From Croceicoccus hydrothermalis (GTDB lineage: Bacteria; Pseudomonadota; Alphaproteobacteria; Sphingomonadales; Sphingomonadaceae), in NCBI RefSeq assembly GCF_022378335.1, contig NZ_JAIQCI010000004.1, forward strand, positions 1 to 64,000: a stretch of 64,000 nt of DNA, given 5' to 3'. Below, in pieces: positions 43,781 through 53,448 of the stretch; position 1 is the first letter of the stretch, and each line of letters starts with the position of its first letter. Below the pieces are notes generated by a model. That model saw nothing but the letters and a program-made list of their open reading frames with translations. It was not told the origin of the DNA and searched no databases. The translations under genes were made by a program, and so were the position numbers.

Positions 43781-46236
43781 GTGATGCTTTCATTCGAAAG
43801 GGCGGGATCGGCGCCAGAGTCTTCGGGTGGGTCAACCGGCGGGGGGCCATCGCCCGGCTCTGCCGCCCCGGCATCGGTGGGGGCTGCCACCGGCGGCGGG
43901 ATCAGGGGTTCGGCAACCATCGGAAGGGCGCGGAACCGTTCGCCGGTTGCGGCATGCAGCGCATTGGCAATGGCGGGCGCGATGACCACGGTCCCCAGTT
44001 CGCCGGGGTCGAATGGCGGGAAATCGTTGCGGGCGAAACCCACGGTTATGTCCGGCGCGCGCGACAATGCCGGCAGATTCAACGCCCCGATCGTTTCCTC
44101 CCGCGGCAATCCGCGGCCATAGCTTGCACGCGAGCCGAGCGCGAGGCCCATGCCATAAAGCAATCCGCCCTCGATCTGCTGAAGCGCGAGTTCGAGGTCG
44201 ACGACGCGCCCGATGTCGCAAAAGGCCGCGATGCTGACGACCTCGACCCCCATCGGGCCGCGCCGGGCGCGAACGATGGCCGCGATCCGCCCGCCGCCGT
44301 CGGCCCGGCCCGCAGGGTCGCGCATGTGCCAGCAGGCAATCCCCTGCCCCGATCCGGCGATGCCGCCATCCCATTCGCCGATCTGGGCTGCGCCCTGAAG
44401 GCATTCGGCCAGCCGCACGTCCCCACCCAGCATCGCCACGCGATAGGACAGCGGCTCCGCCCCCGCGGCGCCCGCCATCTCGTCCATGAAGCTTTCGGTG
44501 ATGAAGCAACACGCCGCATCGCCATTGCCGCGTATCCGCCCGACCGGCAGGCCGATCGCGGCGGGCACCGCCTCCACCCGCATGGCGGGAATGCGATAGG
44601 GCGGGGCCGCCCCGAACAGCGCCGGCGGATCGACCGCGTCATCGTTCGCCGCCATCGCCTCGGCGGGCGCCATGCGCGCGAACAGCCTGTCGTGCATCTG
44701 CCGCGCAGGTGCCGGGGTGGCGATGCGCGACTGCCACGCGGCGATCAACCCGTTGCGCCCCGGCACGGCGCGGACCTGCGCCGCGATGGGCGCACGCGGC
44801 ATTTCGGTCAGCATCTCCTGCCAGCGCGAATAGCTCAGCTGTATCGAGCGCCCCGCCGCCCGTGCGATCAGTGCCGCCTCCCGCACGATGCGAATGTCGA
44901 GCCGCGCATCGAAGCTCCCGCCCGCGCCCACCGGATAGACGACGACGTCGCGCACCCCCATGCCAAGCGCGCCCGCCGCCGCGCGCCGCGCCTGCTCCGG
45001 CGCCTGCGACGCGATCCACAGCTCCAGCCTGCCATCGGCGAGCCGCGCGGTCGCGCTCGCGGTTTCGAGGGTGCCATGCCAGGCCGGCGCAATGTCATAG
45101 CGCGCCGCGATCGCATCGGGCCGGTCGAGCAAAGGCACCGGATCGCCGGTTTCATGCACAGCGACCGCCTCACCTTTGGTCAGCGCGGTCTGCAACGCGG
45201 CCTCGATACGAATATCCTCGGCCAGTTCGCCGGTCGGGGCAAAACGGGGGGCAAGCGCCTTCACAGCCTTTTCCGCGGCCCATGTGCTGCGGCCCAGTGC
45301 GGCGATCCATTCGTCATGGACCACCCGCCCTTCATATCCGGTGATGCGCCGCGCCGCCCCATGATCGAAACCCGTCAGCCGCGCACCCGGCAACGACCCG
45401 TGCGCAATGGCGGCGAACAGCATGCCGGGCAGGCGTATGTCCGCGGCAAAGGGAAAGCTGCCGTCGACCTTGGACGGCGCGTCGAGCCGGGGGTAGCTTT
45501 GGTGCGGCCCTGTAAAGATCGGCGCGGCCGTCTCGCTCGCCGGGGCGGGGTTGAGCAGCGGGGGATCGGGCGCGTCGAAACGGGCGGCGTCATCGACCAG
45601 ATCGGCGAAACGCACGCGCTTGTCGCCGTGGATGATGAAGCCGCCCTCGGCGCGGCATTCCTCGAACGCGACGTCCCACCGCTCCGCTGCGGCCATCGAC
45701 AGCACCGCGCGCAGACCCGCCGCCGCCTCGCGCAGCGGCGTTTCATACGCGGCAAGCGCGGTGCCGTCCGCCGTCGCCATCAGCGTTTCTCGCTGTGCGT
45801 GAAGTTTCGCCAGCGTATCGCCGGGCGTATCGGCGATGGGCGCGAACCACCCCGCCCAGAGCTGCGCCCAATACGCGGCGAGCACCGGATCGGCGTAGGT
45901 CGCACTGATCGCCGCAGGTTCCACCGCGATCTGCCGCCAGTCCGCGCCCAGCTCCTGCGCCGCGATGCGCGGCAGCAGCGTCGTCGCCCCCTGCCCCATT
46001 TCGAGCACGGGCACCGCGATCGACACCACCCCATCGCGCGACAGCTTGATCCAGCTGCCGAAGGCGCGCTGCCCCTCACCCGGCGGGATCGGCACCGGAT
46101 ATTCGCGCGGGATGAACGTCCATGCCGCGATCAGCCCGCCGCCCGCCGCCGCCCCGATGAGCAGGCCGCGCCGCGTCACACGCACACCGCGCCCGGCGGA
46201 GCGCGGCGCGGTTTCAGGCTTTCGCAGCTTCGGCAT
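43777..46236 (-). CDS. Molybdopterin-binding subunit of a xanthine dehydrogenase-family enzyme (isoquinoline 1-oxidoreductase beta type)
   Basis: 819 residues from the ATG at 46236. The N-terminus has a Tat-like signal, RVTRRGLLIGAAAGGGL, pointing to export. The Mo-pterin domain shows KLSRDGVVSIAVPVLEMGQG, SIQLSYSRWQEML, GNGDAACCFITESFMDEMA and the family ending IANALHAATGERFRALPM. Its likely 2Fe-2S partner is at 23978-24547, about 20 kb away. It lies between mrp (23-bp overlap) and hemH (4-bp overlap). The substrate is unknown: such enzymes oxidise aldehydes or N-heterocycles. Confidence 0.88.
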   Translation of the reverse strand: MPKLRKPETAPRSAGRGVRVTRRGLLIGAAAGGGLIAAWTFIPREYPVPIPPGEGQRAFGSWIKLSRDGVVSIAVPVLEMGQGATTLLPRIAAQELGADWRQIAVEPAAISATYADPVLAAYWAQLWAGWFAPIADTPGDTLAKLHAQRETLMATADGTALAAYETPLREAAAGLRAVLSMAAAERWDVAFEECRAEGGFIIHGDKRVRFADLVDDAARFDAPDPPLLNPAPASETAAPIFTGPHQSYPRLDAPSKVDGSFPFAADIRLPGMLFAAIAHGSLPGARLTGFDHGAARRITGYEGRVVHDEWIAALGRSTWAAEKAVKALAPRFAPTGELAEDIRIEAALQTALTKGEAVAVHETGDPVPLLDRPDAIAARYDIAPAWHGTLETASATARLADGRLELWIASQAPEQARRAAAGALGMGVRDVVVYPVGAGGSFDARLDIRIVREAALIARAAGRSIQLSYSRWQEMLTEMPRAPIAAQVRAVPGRNGLIAAWQSRIATPAPARQMHDRLFARMAPAEAMAANDDAVDPPALFGAAPPYRIPAMRVEAVPAAIGLPVGRIRGNGDAACCFITESFMDEMAGAAGAEPLSYRVAMLGGDVRLAECLQGAAQIGEWDGGIAGSGQGIACWHMRDPAGRADGGGRIAAIVRARRGPMGVEVVSIAAFCDIGRVVDLELALQQIEGGLLYGMGLALGSRASYGRGLPREETIGALNLPALSRAPDITVGFARNDFPPFDPGELGTVVIAPAIANALHAATGERFRALPMVAEPLIPPPVAAPTDAGAAEPGDGPPPVDPPEDSGADPALSNESIT

Positions 46237-47239
46237 CGGCGTCCACGCTGTCGGCAAAGGCCATGACCTGCCCGGCAAGGTCGGCAAACATGTCCGAAAT
46301 CTCGCCCGATCCGGCGGCGGGCGGCGTTCCCGCGTCGCTTTCCTCGCGCAGCGTCATGGTGAGCGGTATGCACCCCAGGAACCGGCGGCCCAGTTCCCGG
46401 GCCGCCGCCTCGGCTCCGCCGGCGCCGAACGGGTCGCTGACTTCGCCGCAATGGGGGCAGGCGAAACCGGCCATGTTCTCGACAATGCCGATGGTCGGCA
46501 CCGCCGCCTTGTCGAAAAAGGCGATGGCGCGGCGCGCGTCCATCAAGGCGAGATCCTGCGGCGTGGACACGATCACCGCGCCTATGGGCTTGAACTTCTG
46601 TATCATGGTAAGCTGCACGTCGCCGGTGCCGGGGGGCAGGTCGATGACGAGATCGGTGACATCGCCCCAGTCCGCCTCGATCAGTTGCGCCAGCGCATTG
46701 CCCGCCATCGGCCCGCGCCATGCGATCGCCTGATCCGGCGTGGCGAGATGACCCATCGACAGCATCGGAATGTCGAGCACGCCGGTCACGGGGATGAGCT
46801 GCTTGTCCTTCGCCTGCGGCTTCTTGTCCTCGCTCTGCATCAAGCGCGGTTGCGACGGGCCGTAGATGTCCGCATCGACGAGGCCGACGCGGCGCCCGGC
46901 ACGCTTCATCGCGACGGCCAGATTGGCCGACACGGTGGACTTGCCCACGCCGCCCTTGCCCGAACCGACCGCGATGAGGCGTGGTTTCGGCTTTTCGGGT
47001 CCACGCTCCGCCGTCATGGCGATGCGCAGCGGCGGCAATTCCATGTCCGCCAGCGCGGCGCGGATGCGTTGCTCCAGCGAGGCACGCGCGCCATCGTTCA
47101 GCCCGCCCACCTCGACGACCAGCGTCACGGCGGTTTCGGTCAGGCGCACCCCTTCGACACGGTCGCCCGCCACCGGGGCGAGCGCGGTGCGGATGGCGGT
47201 TTCGCGGCCCTGGGCGGCGCCTTGTTGGGCGTCATTCAT
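46214..47239 (-). CDS. mrp: Mrp/ApbC/NBP35-family iron-sulfur carrier ATPase
   Basis: 341 residues from the ATG at 47239 with AAGGA upstream. Residues 1-85 are the MIP18/DUF59-like domain. The P-loop is a deviant Walker A, AVGSGKGGVGKSTVSANLA, followed by VDADIYGPSQP and VIDLPPGTGDVQLT. The cluster-binding CxxC is in FACPHCGEV. It delivers Fe-S clusters to apo-proteins. It is the first gene of the unit mrp-molybdenum enzyme-hemH and is divergent from hflK. Confidence 0.95.
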   Translation of the reverse strand: MNDAQQGAAQGRETAIRTALAPVAGDRVEGVRLTETAVTLVVEVGGLNDGARASLEQRIRAALADMELPPLRIAMTAERGPEKPKPRLIAVGSGKGGVGKSTVSANLAVAMKRAGRRVGLVDADIYGPSQPRLMQSEDKKPQAKDKQLIPVTGVLDIPMLSMGHLATPDQAIAWRGPMAGNALAQLIEADWGDVTDLVIDLPPGTGDVQLTMIQKFKPIGAVIVSTPQDLALMDARRAIAFFDKAAVPTIGIVENMAGFACPHCGEVSDPFGAGGAEAAARELGRRFLGCIPLTMTLREESDAGTPPAAGSGEISDMFADLAGQVMAFADSVDADAEAAKA

Positions 47240-47339
47240 GGTGTTTCCTTTACGATCATTCGCACCGGTTCGCATTTAACAGCGCAAAAAGCCACCGACA
47301 GCCCCTGTTTTTGCGCCTCTCAATAGCTATAAGGACATC

Positions 47340-48557
47340 ATGGATAAAACGGGCGGGTCCCTGAAGGACAGGATTTTGGCAATGGCCGGGCGCAACCCCT
47401 GGGGGGGATCGTCGGGCGACGACGATTCGGATCGCGGCCCGGGCGGCGAACCGGACACCGTGCCGGCGGGCGACGGCGGCAAGCCGAAAAACCCGTGGCT
47501 GCCGGGCAGCGAGCCTGCCGGACAAGGCAGCCCGGACGGGCGCACGCCGGGTCGCAGGGCATCGAACATAGAGGACATTTTCCGCGCCCGCCAACGGCGC
47601 GGCGGCGGCGGCGGACCGACGCAGTTCCCCCGCGCGCCCGGCGGCAGAAGCTGGACCCCGTATATCATTGCGGCGGTGGTCCTGCTGTGGCTCTTCCTGA
47701 GTTCGGTCCATCAGATCAACGCCAAGGAACAGGGCATCGTCACCACGGCGGGCAAATATACCCGCACGTTGAACCCCGGCCTGCATCTCACCCTGCCCTG
47801 GCCGATCCAAAGCGTGTCGGACATGGACGTTACCTCGATCCGGCGGGACAATATCCCCGACGGGACGGAGGAGAAGCTGATGCTGACCGGCGATCAGAAT
47901 CTGGTCGACCTTTCCTATCTCGTGCGCTGGAACATCAAGGATCTGAAGCTTTACAGCTTTCAGCTTGCCGAACCCGATGAAACCGTGCGCGAAGTGGCCG
48001 AGGCCGCCATGCGCGCCAGCGTCGCCGAGGTGAAGCTCGACGATGCGCTGTCGGGTGCCGGCCGCGCGCAGATCGAGCAGGCCGTGCGCGCACGGATGCA
48101 GCAATTGCTCGACGCGTATCGTTCGGGTGTCGCGGTGCAGGGTGTCGAAATCAAGAAGGCGGACCCGCCGACCCGCGTGATCGACGCGTTCAAGGAAGTG
48201 CTTGCCGCGCAGCAGGACGCGCAATCCGACATCAATCGCGCGCGCGCCTGGGCCGAGCAGGTCACCGCCCGCGCAGAAGGCGAAGCCGAGGCGTTCAATC
48301 AGGTGTATAGCGAATATCGCCTGGCGCCCGAGGTCACGCGCCGCCGCATGTATTACGAAACCATGGAACGCGTGTTGAGCCAGACGCCGAAAACCATCGT
48401 GGAGGCCGACGGCGTCGTGCCCTACCTGCCCCTGCCGGAGGCGAGCCGCAGGCGCAGCGGCGGCGGCGATACCGCGCCCAGCGCCGCCACGTCGGGCGCA
48501 TCCACGCCGTCGCGGGGACCGGCCGCCAATGGCAACAACGCCGCGGGAGGCCAGTGA
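47340..48557 (+). CDS. hflK: FtsH protease modulator HflK
   Basis: 405 residues. A Gly/Asp-rich cytoplasmic N-terminus is followed by one span (YIIAAVVLLWLFLSSV) and a periplasmic SPFH/band 7 domain (TTAGKYTRTLNPGLHLTLPW, VDLSYLVRWNIKD, RAWAEQVTARAEGEAEAFN). With HflC it forms a cage around the FtsH protease and limits its access to membrane substrates. It overlaps hflC by one base. Confidence 0.95.
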   Translation: MDKTGGSLKDRILAMAGRNPWGGSSGDDDSDRGPGGEPDTVPAGDGGKPKNPWLPGSEPAGQGSPDGRTPGRRASNIEDIFRARQRRGGGGGPTQFPRAPGGRSWTPYIIAAVVLLWLFLSSVHQINAKEQGIVTTAGKYTRTLNPGLHLTLPWPIQSVSDMDVTSIRRDNIPDGTEEKLMLTGDQNLVDLSYLVRWNIKDLKLYSFQLAEPDETVREVAEAAMRASVAEVKLDDALSGAGRAQIEQAVRARMQQLLDAYRSGVAVQGVEIKKADPPTRVIDAFKEVLAAQQDAQSDINRARAWAEQVTARAEGEAEAFNQVYSEYRLAPEVTRRRMYYETMERVLSQTPKTIVEADGVVPYLPLPEASRRRSGGGDTAPSAATSGASTPSRGPAANGNNAAGGQ

Positions 48558-49402
48558 TGGAACATATCTGGAACCGGTACAAGGCGCTCATCATTGCGGC
48601 CATCGTGCTCGCGCTGATTGCCGCCGCGTCGATCGTGGTGGTCCCCGAAACGCAGCAGGCCGTAATCATCCGCAATGGTAAGCCCGAACGGGTCGCGAAC
48701 CGTTTCCGTCCCAATCTCGACTATGGTCAGACTGGCGCTGGCATCGTGTTCCGCATCCCGCTTATCGAACGGGTGGAGATGGTCGACAAGCGCGTGCTCG
48801 ACGTCGATATGCAGCGGCAGGAAGTGTTGAGCCGGGATCAGCGCAGGCTCGAGGTCGATGCCTATGCCCGGTTCCGTATCATCGACCCCACGCTGATGGT
48901 CGAAACCGCCGGCAGCACCGAACGCGTCGCCGAACAATTGCAGCCGATCCTGAACTCGGTGCTGCGCCAGCGGCTCGGCACGCGCAGTTTCCAGGCCTTG
49001 CTCACCGCGGAACGCGGCGAGGCGATGGAGGAAATACAACGCGGTCTCGACCGGCAGGCCCGCGAATATGGCGCGCAGGTGATCGATGTGCAGATCAAGC
49101 GCGCCGATCTGCCGCCCGGCCGTCCGCTCGAAACCGCGTTCACCCGGATGGAATCCGCGCGAAAGCAGGAATCGGACACGATCCGCGCCCAGGGACAGAA
49201 AGCGGCACAGATCATCCGCGCCGGCGCAGAGGCCGAAGCGGCCAGCACCTATGCCGACAGCTTCAACCAGGATCCGGAATTCTACGATTTCTACCGCGCG
49301 ATGCAGAGTTACGATGCGGTGTTTGCCGGCGACAATGAAAACAGTTCGATCATCCTGTCGCCCGACAACGAATATCTGCGGCAGTTTCGCGGCGGCCGCT
49401 GA
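48557..49402 (+). CDS. hflC: FtsH protease modulator HflC
   Basis: 281 residues from the ATG at 48557, which overlaps the hflK stop (TGATG) and has GGGAGG six bases upstream. One N-terminal span (ALIIAAIVLALIAAASIVVV) is followed by the SPFH domain (QQAVIIRNGKPERV, IPLIERVEMVDKRV, KRADLPPGRPLETAF). It is the partner of HflK. Confidence 0.95.
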   Translation: MEHIWNRYKALIIAAIVLALIAAASIVVVPETQQAVIIRNGKPERVANRFRPNLDYGQTGAGIVFRIPLIERVEMVDKRVLDVDMQRQEVLSRDQRRLEVDAYARFRIIDPTLMVETAGSTERVAEQLQPILNSVLRQRLGTRSFQALLTAERGEAMEEIQRGLDRQAREYGAQVIDVQIKRADLPPGRPLETAFTRMESARKQESDTIRAQGQKAAQIIRAGAEAEAASTYADSFNQDPEFYDFYRAMQSYDAVFAGDNENSSIILSPDNEYLRQFRGGR

Positions 49403-49523
49403 CGTTGAAATCCGGCTATTCAATGGCCATTCATGGGATGCGGTGTGAATTGACGCCCGACCGGGGATGGGACGGCCGGACAGAACATGTCCGGTGCAAC
49501 AGAAACGAACGAGGATAGAACCT

Positions 49524-51062
49524 TTGCGCTACGCCTATTCGCTCACCACCGCGCTGCTTCTTGGCGGCGCCGCGGTTTCTCTCGCCACCGGCTATCCCGC
49601 CGGGGCGCAGATCGCGCAGAACGACGACGCCACGATGAGCCGCGTCGTCCCGCGCAGCGGTGCGCCCGCAAGCTTTGCCGATCTCACCGAACAGCTCGCC
49701 CCTGCCGTCGTGAACATCTCCACGCGTCAGCGGATCGAGGTGCAGGAACAGAACCCGTTTGCCGGCACCCCGTTCGAAGGGATGTTCGGCCGGCGCGGTG
49801 GCGGCGGCGGACAGCCGCAAACGCGCGAGGCGCAATCGCTGGGTTCGGGCTTCATCATTTCCGAAGACGGCTATGTCGTGACGAACAATCACGTCGTCAC
49901 CGCACAGGGCCGCGCCACGATCGAGGAAATCACCGTCACCCTGCCCGACGGGCGGGAATATGAGGCGGAGCTGGTCGGGGCGGATCCCGAATCCGATCTC
50001 GCCGTGCTCAAGGTCAATCGTGACGATCCGTTCCCCTTCGTCAATTTCGGCGATTCGCGTCAGGCACGCGTCGGCGACTGGGTCATTGCCATCGGCAATC
50101 CGTTTGGCCTGGGCGGTACGGTGACGTCGGGCATCATCTCGTCCGTGTATCGCGCGACGGGCGGCGGCGGCGCCTATGACCGTTATCTGCAGACCGACGC
50201 GGCCATCAACCGGGGCAATTCCGGCGGGCCGATGTTCGATATGCAGGGCAATGTGATCGGCATCAACAACGCGATCTTCTCCCCCACCGGGGGCAGCGTC
50301 GGCATCGGTTTCGCGATTCCCGCCGAAACCGCCGCGCCCATTGTGCGCCAGCTCATCAGCGGCGAGGAGATCGAGCGCGGCTATCTCGGCATCCAGATTC
50401 AGGCCGTCGACGACGATCTTGCCTCCTCGCTCGGCATTCGCCGGAACCGGGGCGAATTCGTGCAATCGGTGGTGCCCGGCGGCGCCGCGGCCGAAGCGGG
50501 CCTGCGCGCCGGCGACGTCGTGGTCGAAATCGACGGCAAGGAAATCACGCCGGAACAGACGCTGTCCTTCGTGGTGTCTAATATTGAGCCGGGTTCCCGC
50601 GTGCCGATCATCGCGATCCGCAATGGCGAGCGTGTCCGCCTGACGGCCCGCATCGCGCAGCGCCCCTCGGCCGAGGAGCTGGCGCAGCAGAACCAGTTCA
50701 TGGCGCCGGAGGAAAGCGGCGACAGCCTGGAGCAGAGCGAGCCGAGCGGCGAGGATTCCTCCATCGGCGAGGCGCTCGGCCTGTCGACCACGCCGCTCAC
50801 GCCGCAGATCGCGCGGCAGCTTGGCGTGTCCGACGATACCGGCGGGCTGGTCGTCGCAGGCGTCGCGCGGTCGTCCGATGCCGCGGCCAAGGGACTGCGC
50901 CGCGGTGACATTATCCTCAGCGCCAATTACCGTGCGGTCAACAGCAACTCAGATCTGGAGGCTGTGATTCGCATGGCACAGGACGAAGGCCGGGAGGCCG
51001 TTCTGGTGCGGGTGCAGCGCCGGGGGCAGCAGGCGGTCTATATCCCGCTCCGCATTCGCTGA
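49524..51062 (+). CDS. Do/DegP-family periplasmic serine protease
   Basis: 512 residues from a TTG at 49524 with GAGGA eight bases upstream; longer in-frame starts would put charged residues ahead of the signal peptide. The leader is SLTTALLLGGAAVSLATGYPAGAQ. The protease triad is His in VVTNNHVVT, Asp in ESDLAVLKV and Ser in NRGNSGGPMF. Two PDZ domains follow (GYLGIQIQAVDDDLASSLG and PQIARQLGVSDDTGGLVV). It degrades or refolds misfolded envelope proteins. hflKC-degP in this order is a common alphaproteobacterial unit. Confidence 0.94.
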   Translation: MRYAYSLTTALLLGGAAVSLATGYPAGAQIAQNDDATMSRVVPRSGAPASFADLTEQLAPAVVNISTRQRIEVQEQNPFAGTPFEGMFGRRGGGGGQPQTREAQSLGSGFIISEDGYVVTNNHVVTAQGRATIEEITVTLPDGREYEAELVGADPESDLAVLKVNRDDPFPFVNFGDSRQARVGDWVIAIGNPFGLGGTVTSGIISSVYRATGGGGAYDRYLQTDAAINRGNSGGPMFDMQGNVIGINNAIFSPTGGSVGIGFAIPAETAAPIVRQLISGEEIERGYLGIQIQAVDDDLASSLGIRRNRGEFVQSVVPGGAAAEAGLRAGDVVVEIDGKEITPEQTLSFVVSNIEPGSRVPIIAIRNGERVRLTARIAQRPSAEELAQQNQFMAPEESGDSLEQSEPSGEDSSIGEALGLSTTPLTPQIARQLGVSDDTGGLVVAGVARSSDAAAKGLRRGDIILSANYRAVNSNSDLEAVIRMAQDEGREAVLVRVQRRGQQAVYIPLRIR

Positions 51063-51080
51063 GCCACCGTTCCGCCATGA

Positions 51081-51118
51081 AAAGGGCCGCTTCCCCATGG
51101 GAGGCGGCCCTTTTTTTC
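51081..51118 (+). terminator. Rho-independent terminator after the degP-family gene
   Basis: AAGGGCCGC pairs with GCGGCCCTT around a short inner stem and loop (TTCCC-CATG-GGAG), followed by seven T (51111-51117). It lies 20 bp past the protease stop. Confidence 0.9.
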
Positions 51119-51134
51119 ATCCTTTGGCCTTTCC

Positions 51135-51173
51135 GATAATCAGGGCCGATAATCAGGGCCGGTAATCAGGGCG
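51135..51173. repeat. Three tandem 13-bp repeats across the PBP stop codon
   Basis: GATAATCAGGGCC occurs twice, followed by a third copy with two changes (GGTAATCAGGGCG). The third copy contains the stop codon of the convergent penicillin-binding protein gene, so gain or loss of a copy could move the end of that protein. Confidence 0.8.
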
Positions 51174-53448
51174 ATTGCGGCGAAACCGGGATTCGGGTCG
51201 GGACCGGCGTCGGCGCCGGCATCGGCCGCGACCTTGGCGGCGCAGCGGCGGTGCCGGAGGGTGGGGCGCCCTGCGTCCCGGGCGCCCCGCCATCGCCGCG
51301 CCCGATCGCCCGGTTCAGGAAATCCTCATTCGCGGCGGGCGGCGGCGGGGCGGACGGGGCGCGATCCGGCTCGGCCCGGTTCCGACCGCGATAATCGTCG
51401 CGCGGGCGCACGACGCGAGGCTCCTCCGGCTCGTTGCCGCGATATCGGTAATCCTCGTCATAATCGTCGCCGGAACCCGGCCCGTAACCCTGTTCATACC
51501 GGCCCCAGCCATCGCCGCGCACCGGATCGACGGGGTTGCCGTCCTCATCCATGAAATAATAATCGTCAGGGTTGCCGAACCATGTCTCGTCATCGGGTTC
51601 GAGCTGCCATTCGGGTAGCTGTAATTCCGTCTGAAACTGTTCGACCGGGCGTTTCGCAACGGCGCGCCGCATAAAATCGGCAAAGGCGCGGGCGGGTGCG
51701 GCGCCGCCCTGTAACCCTCTCACCGCCTTTGCATCGTCGCGGCCCATCCATACGCCGGTGGTGATCCCGCTCGAAAAGCCCAGGAACCAGCCATCCTTGT
51801 TCGAACTGGTCGTGCCGGTCTTGCCTGCGACGGGGCGGCCGATCTGTGCCGCGCGGCCGGTGCCCGTGCTGACCGCGGTCTGCAACAGGTCGGTCATCGC
51901 CGCCGCGACATAGGGCGCGACGAGCATCTGCTCGCGTTCCGGCTGACGGCGATAGAGGAGCGAGCCGTCGGCCCCCGTCACCTTCGTAATGCCATAGGGT
52001 GTAACCGAACGGCCCTGTGCCGACACGGCGGCAAAGGCGCGCGTCATGTCAATGAGCCGCGTTTCCGACGCACCCAGCACCATCGACGGAAATGTGGAAA
52101 CCGGCGTGGTGATGCCGAACCGCCGCGCCATGCTGGCGACCGTGCCGAACCCGACCTCCTCGCCCAGCTGCGCCGCGACGGTGTTCTTTGAATAGGCAAA
52201 GGCGCTGCGAAGGTCGATCTGTCCCGCATAGCGGCCGCCGGAATTGCGCGGGGTCCACCCCTCGATCGTGACGGGCTTGTCGATCACGGCGGAATCGGGG
52301 GTGTACCCAGCCTCCAGCGCGGCGAGATAGACGAAAAGCTTCCACGCGGAACCGGGCTGCCGGACCGCTTGCGTCGCGCGGTTGTAGTTCGATTTGACGT
52401 AATCCGCCCCGCCGACAAGCGCGAGCACGGCCCCGTCGCGGTCCATGCTGACCAAGGCGCCCTGCGCGCCCGATGGGGCGTTGTTGCGGATCGCGGCGGT
52501 GGCCGCATCCTGCAATCCGGGGTCGAGCGTGGTCCAAACCTCGATCGGCTCGAACGTATTGGGGAGCAGCATGTCGAGCTGCGGCAGCGCCCAATCGGTG
52601 AAATAGCGGACCGAATTCTGCCCGTGGTCCTTTTTCAGCCGGACCGTTTCGGGATCGACATTGCGCGCCTCATACGGGCTGATGACGCCCTCCTGCGCCA
52701 TCAGGCGGAGCACGATGCTCGCCCGCGAAACGGCGGCCTCGGCATCGGCGGTGGGCGAATATTGCGACGGCGCCTTCACCAGCCCGGCGATGATCGCGGC
52801 CTCCGGCGTCGACAGCTCGGTCGCCGGATGGCTGAAGAACAACCGGCTCGCCGAATCGATGCCATAGGCGCCGCCGCCGAAATACACCTTGTTGAGGTAA
52901 AGTTCGAGGATCTCCTCCTTGGTGAATTTCCGCTCCAGCGCGAGGGCGAGGATCGCCTCGCGCGCCTTGCGCTCGAACGTGCGATTGTTGTTGAGGAAGA
53001 TATTGCGGGCAAGTTGCTGCGTGATGGTCGAGCCGCCCTGCCGCCAGCGCCCTTCGCGCGCGCGGACCCAGAGCGAGCGCAGCACGCCGACCGGATCGAC
53101 CCCGTAGTGCGAGTAGAACCGCCGGTCCTCCACCGCGATCATCGCACCCTTCATCACCTGCGGTATTTCGCGGGAGTTGAGCCATTCGCCATAGCTTGGG
53201 CCGAGCTGGACGATCTCCGTCCCGTCGCGCGCCCGCACGACGATCATCTGCGCATGTTCGCTCGCACGCAGGGCGGCGTAGCTCGGCAGCGAACGCGCGG
53301 TGAACGCCACGGCGAGAAACAGCCCCACCGCGGCCAGAACCACAAGCGCAACGCCCCAGCCCAGCACCCGGCCGAGCCAGCGCCTTTTCCGTTTTTCGGG
53401 TTTGCGCGGCCGGCGCGGAGTGGATCGCCGCCTGCTGTCGTTCGCCAT
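51166..53448 (-). CDS. PBP1A-family bifunctional transglycosylase/transpeptidase
   Basis: 760 residues. A basic cytoplasmic start and one span (VLGWGVALVVLAAVGLFLAV) precede a GT51 domain (catalytic Glu in MIAVEDRRFYSHYG, GGSTITQQLARNIFL) and a transpeptidase domain: SxxK in RQPGSAWKLF, SxN in AYSKNTVAA and KTG in VAGKTGTTSS. The last 120 residues are an unusual tail: first Asp/Tyr/Gly-rich (DPDDYYF-like, DDYDEDYRYRG), then Pro/Ala/Arg-rich. It builds and cross-links peptidoglycan. It stands alone on the minus strand. Confidence 0.94.
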   Translation of the reverse strand: MANDSRRRSTPRRPRKPEKRKRRWLGRVLGWGVALVVLAAVGLFLAVAFTARSLPSYAALRASEHAQMIVVRARDGTEIVQLGPSYGEWLNSREIPQVMKGAMIAVEDRRFYSHYGVDPVGVLRSLWVRAREGRWRQGGSTITQQLARNIFLNNNRTFERKAREAILALALERKFTKEEILELYLNKVYFGGGAYGIDSASRLFFSHPATELSTPEAAIIAGLVKAPSQYSPTADAEAAVSRASIVLRLMAQEGVISPYEARNVDPETVRLKKDHGQNSVRYFTDWALPQLDMLLPNTFEPIEVWTTLDPGLQDAATAAIRNNAPSGAQGALVSMDRDGAVLALVGGADYVKSNYNRATQAVRQPGSAWKLFVYLAALEAGYTPDSAVIDKPVTIEGWTPRNSGGRYAGQIDLRSAFAYSKNTVAAQLGEEVGFGTVASMARRFGITTPVSTFPSMVLGASETRLIDMTRAFAAVSAQGRSVTPYGITKVTGADGSLLYRRQPEREQMLVAPYVAAAMTDLLQTAVSTGTGRAAQIGRPVAGKTGTTSSNKDGWFLGFSSGITTGVWMGRDDAKAVRGLQGGAAPARAFADFMRRAVAKRPVEQFQTELQLPEWQLEPDDETWFGNPDDYYFMDEDGNPVDPVRGDGWGRYEQGYGPGSGDDYDEDYRYRGNEPEEPRVVRPRDDYRGRNRAEPDRAPSAPPPPAANEDFLNRAIGRGDGGAPGTQGAPPSGTAAAPPRSRPMPAPTPVPTRIPVSPQSP

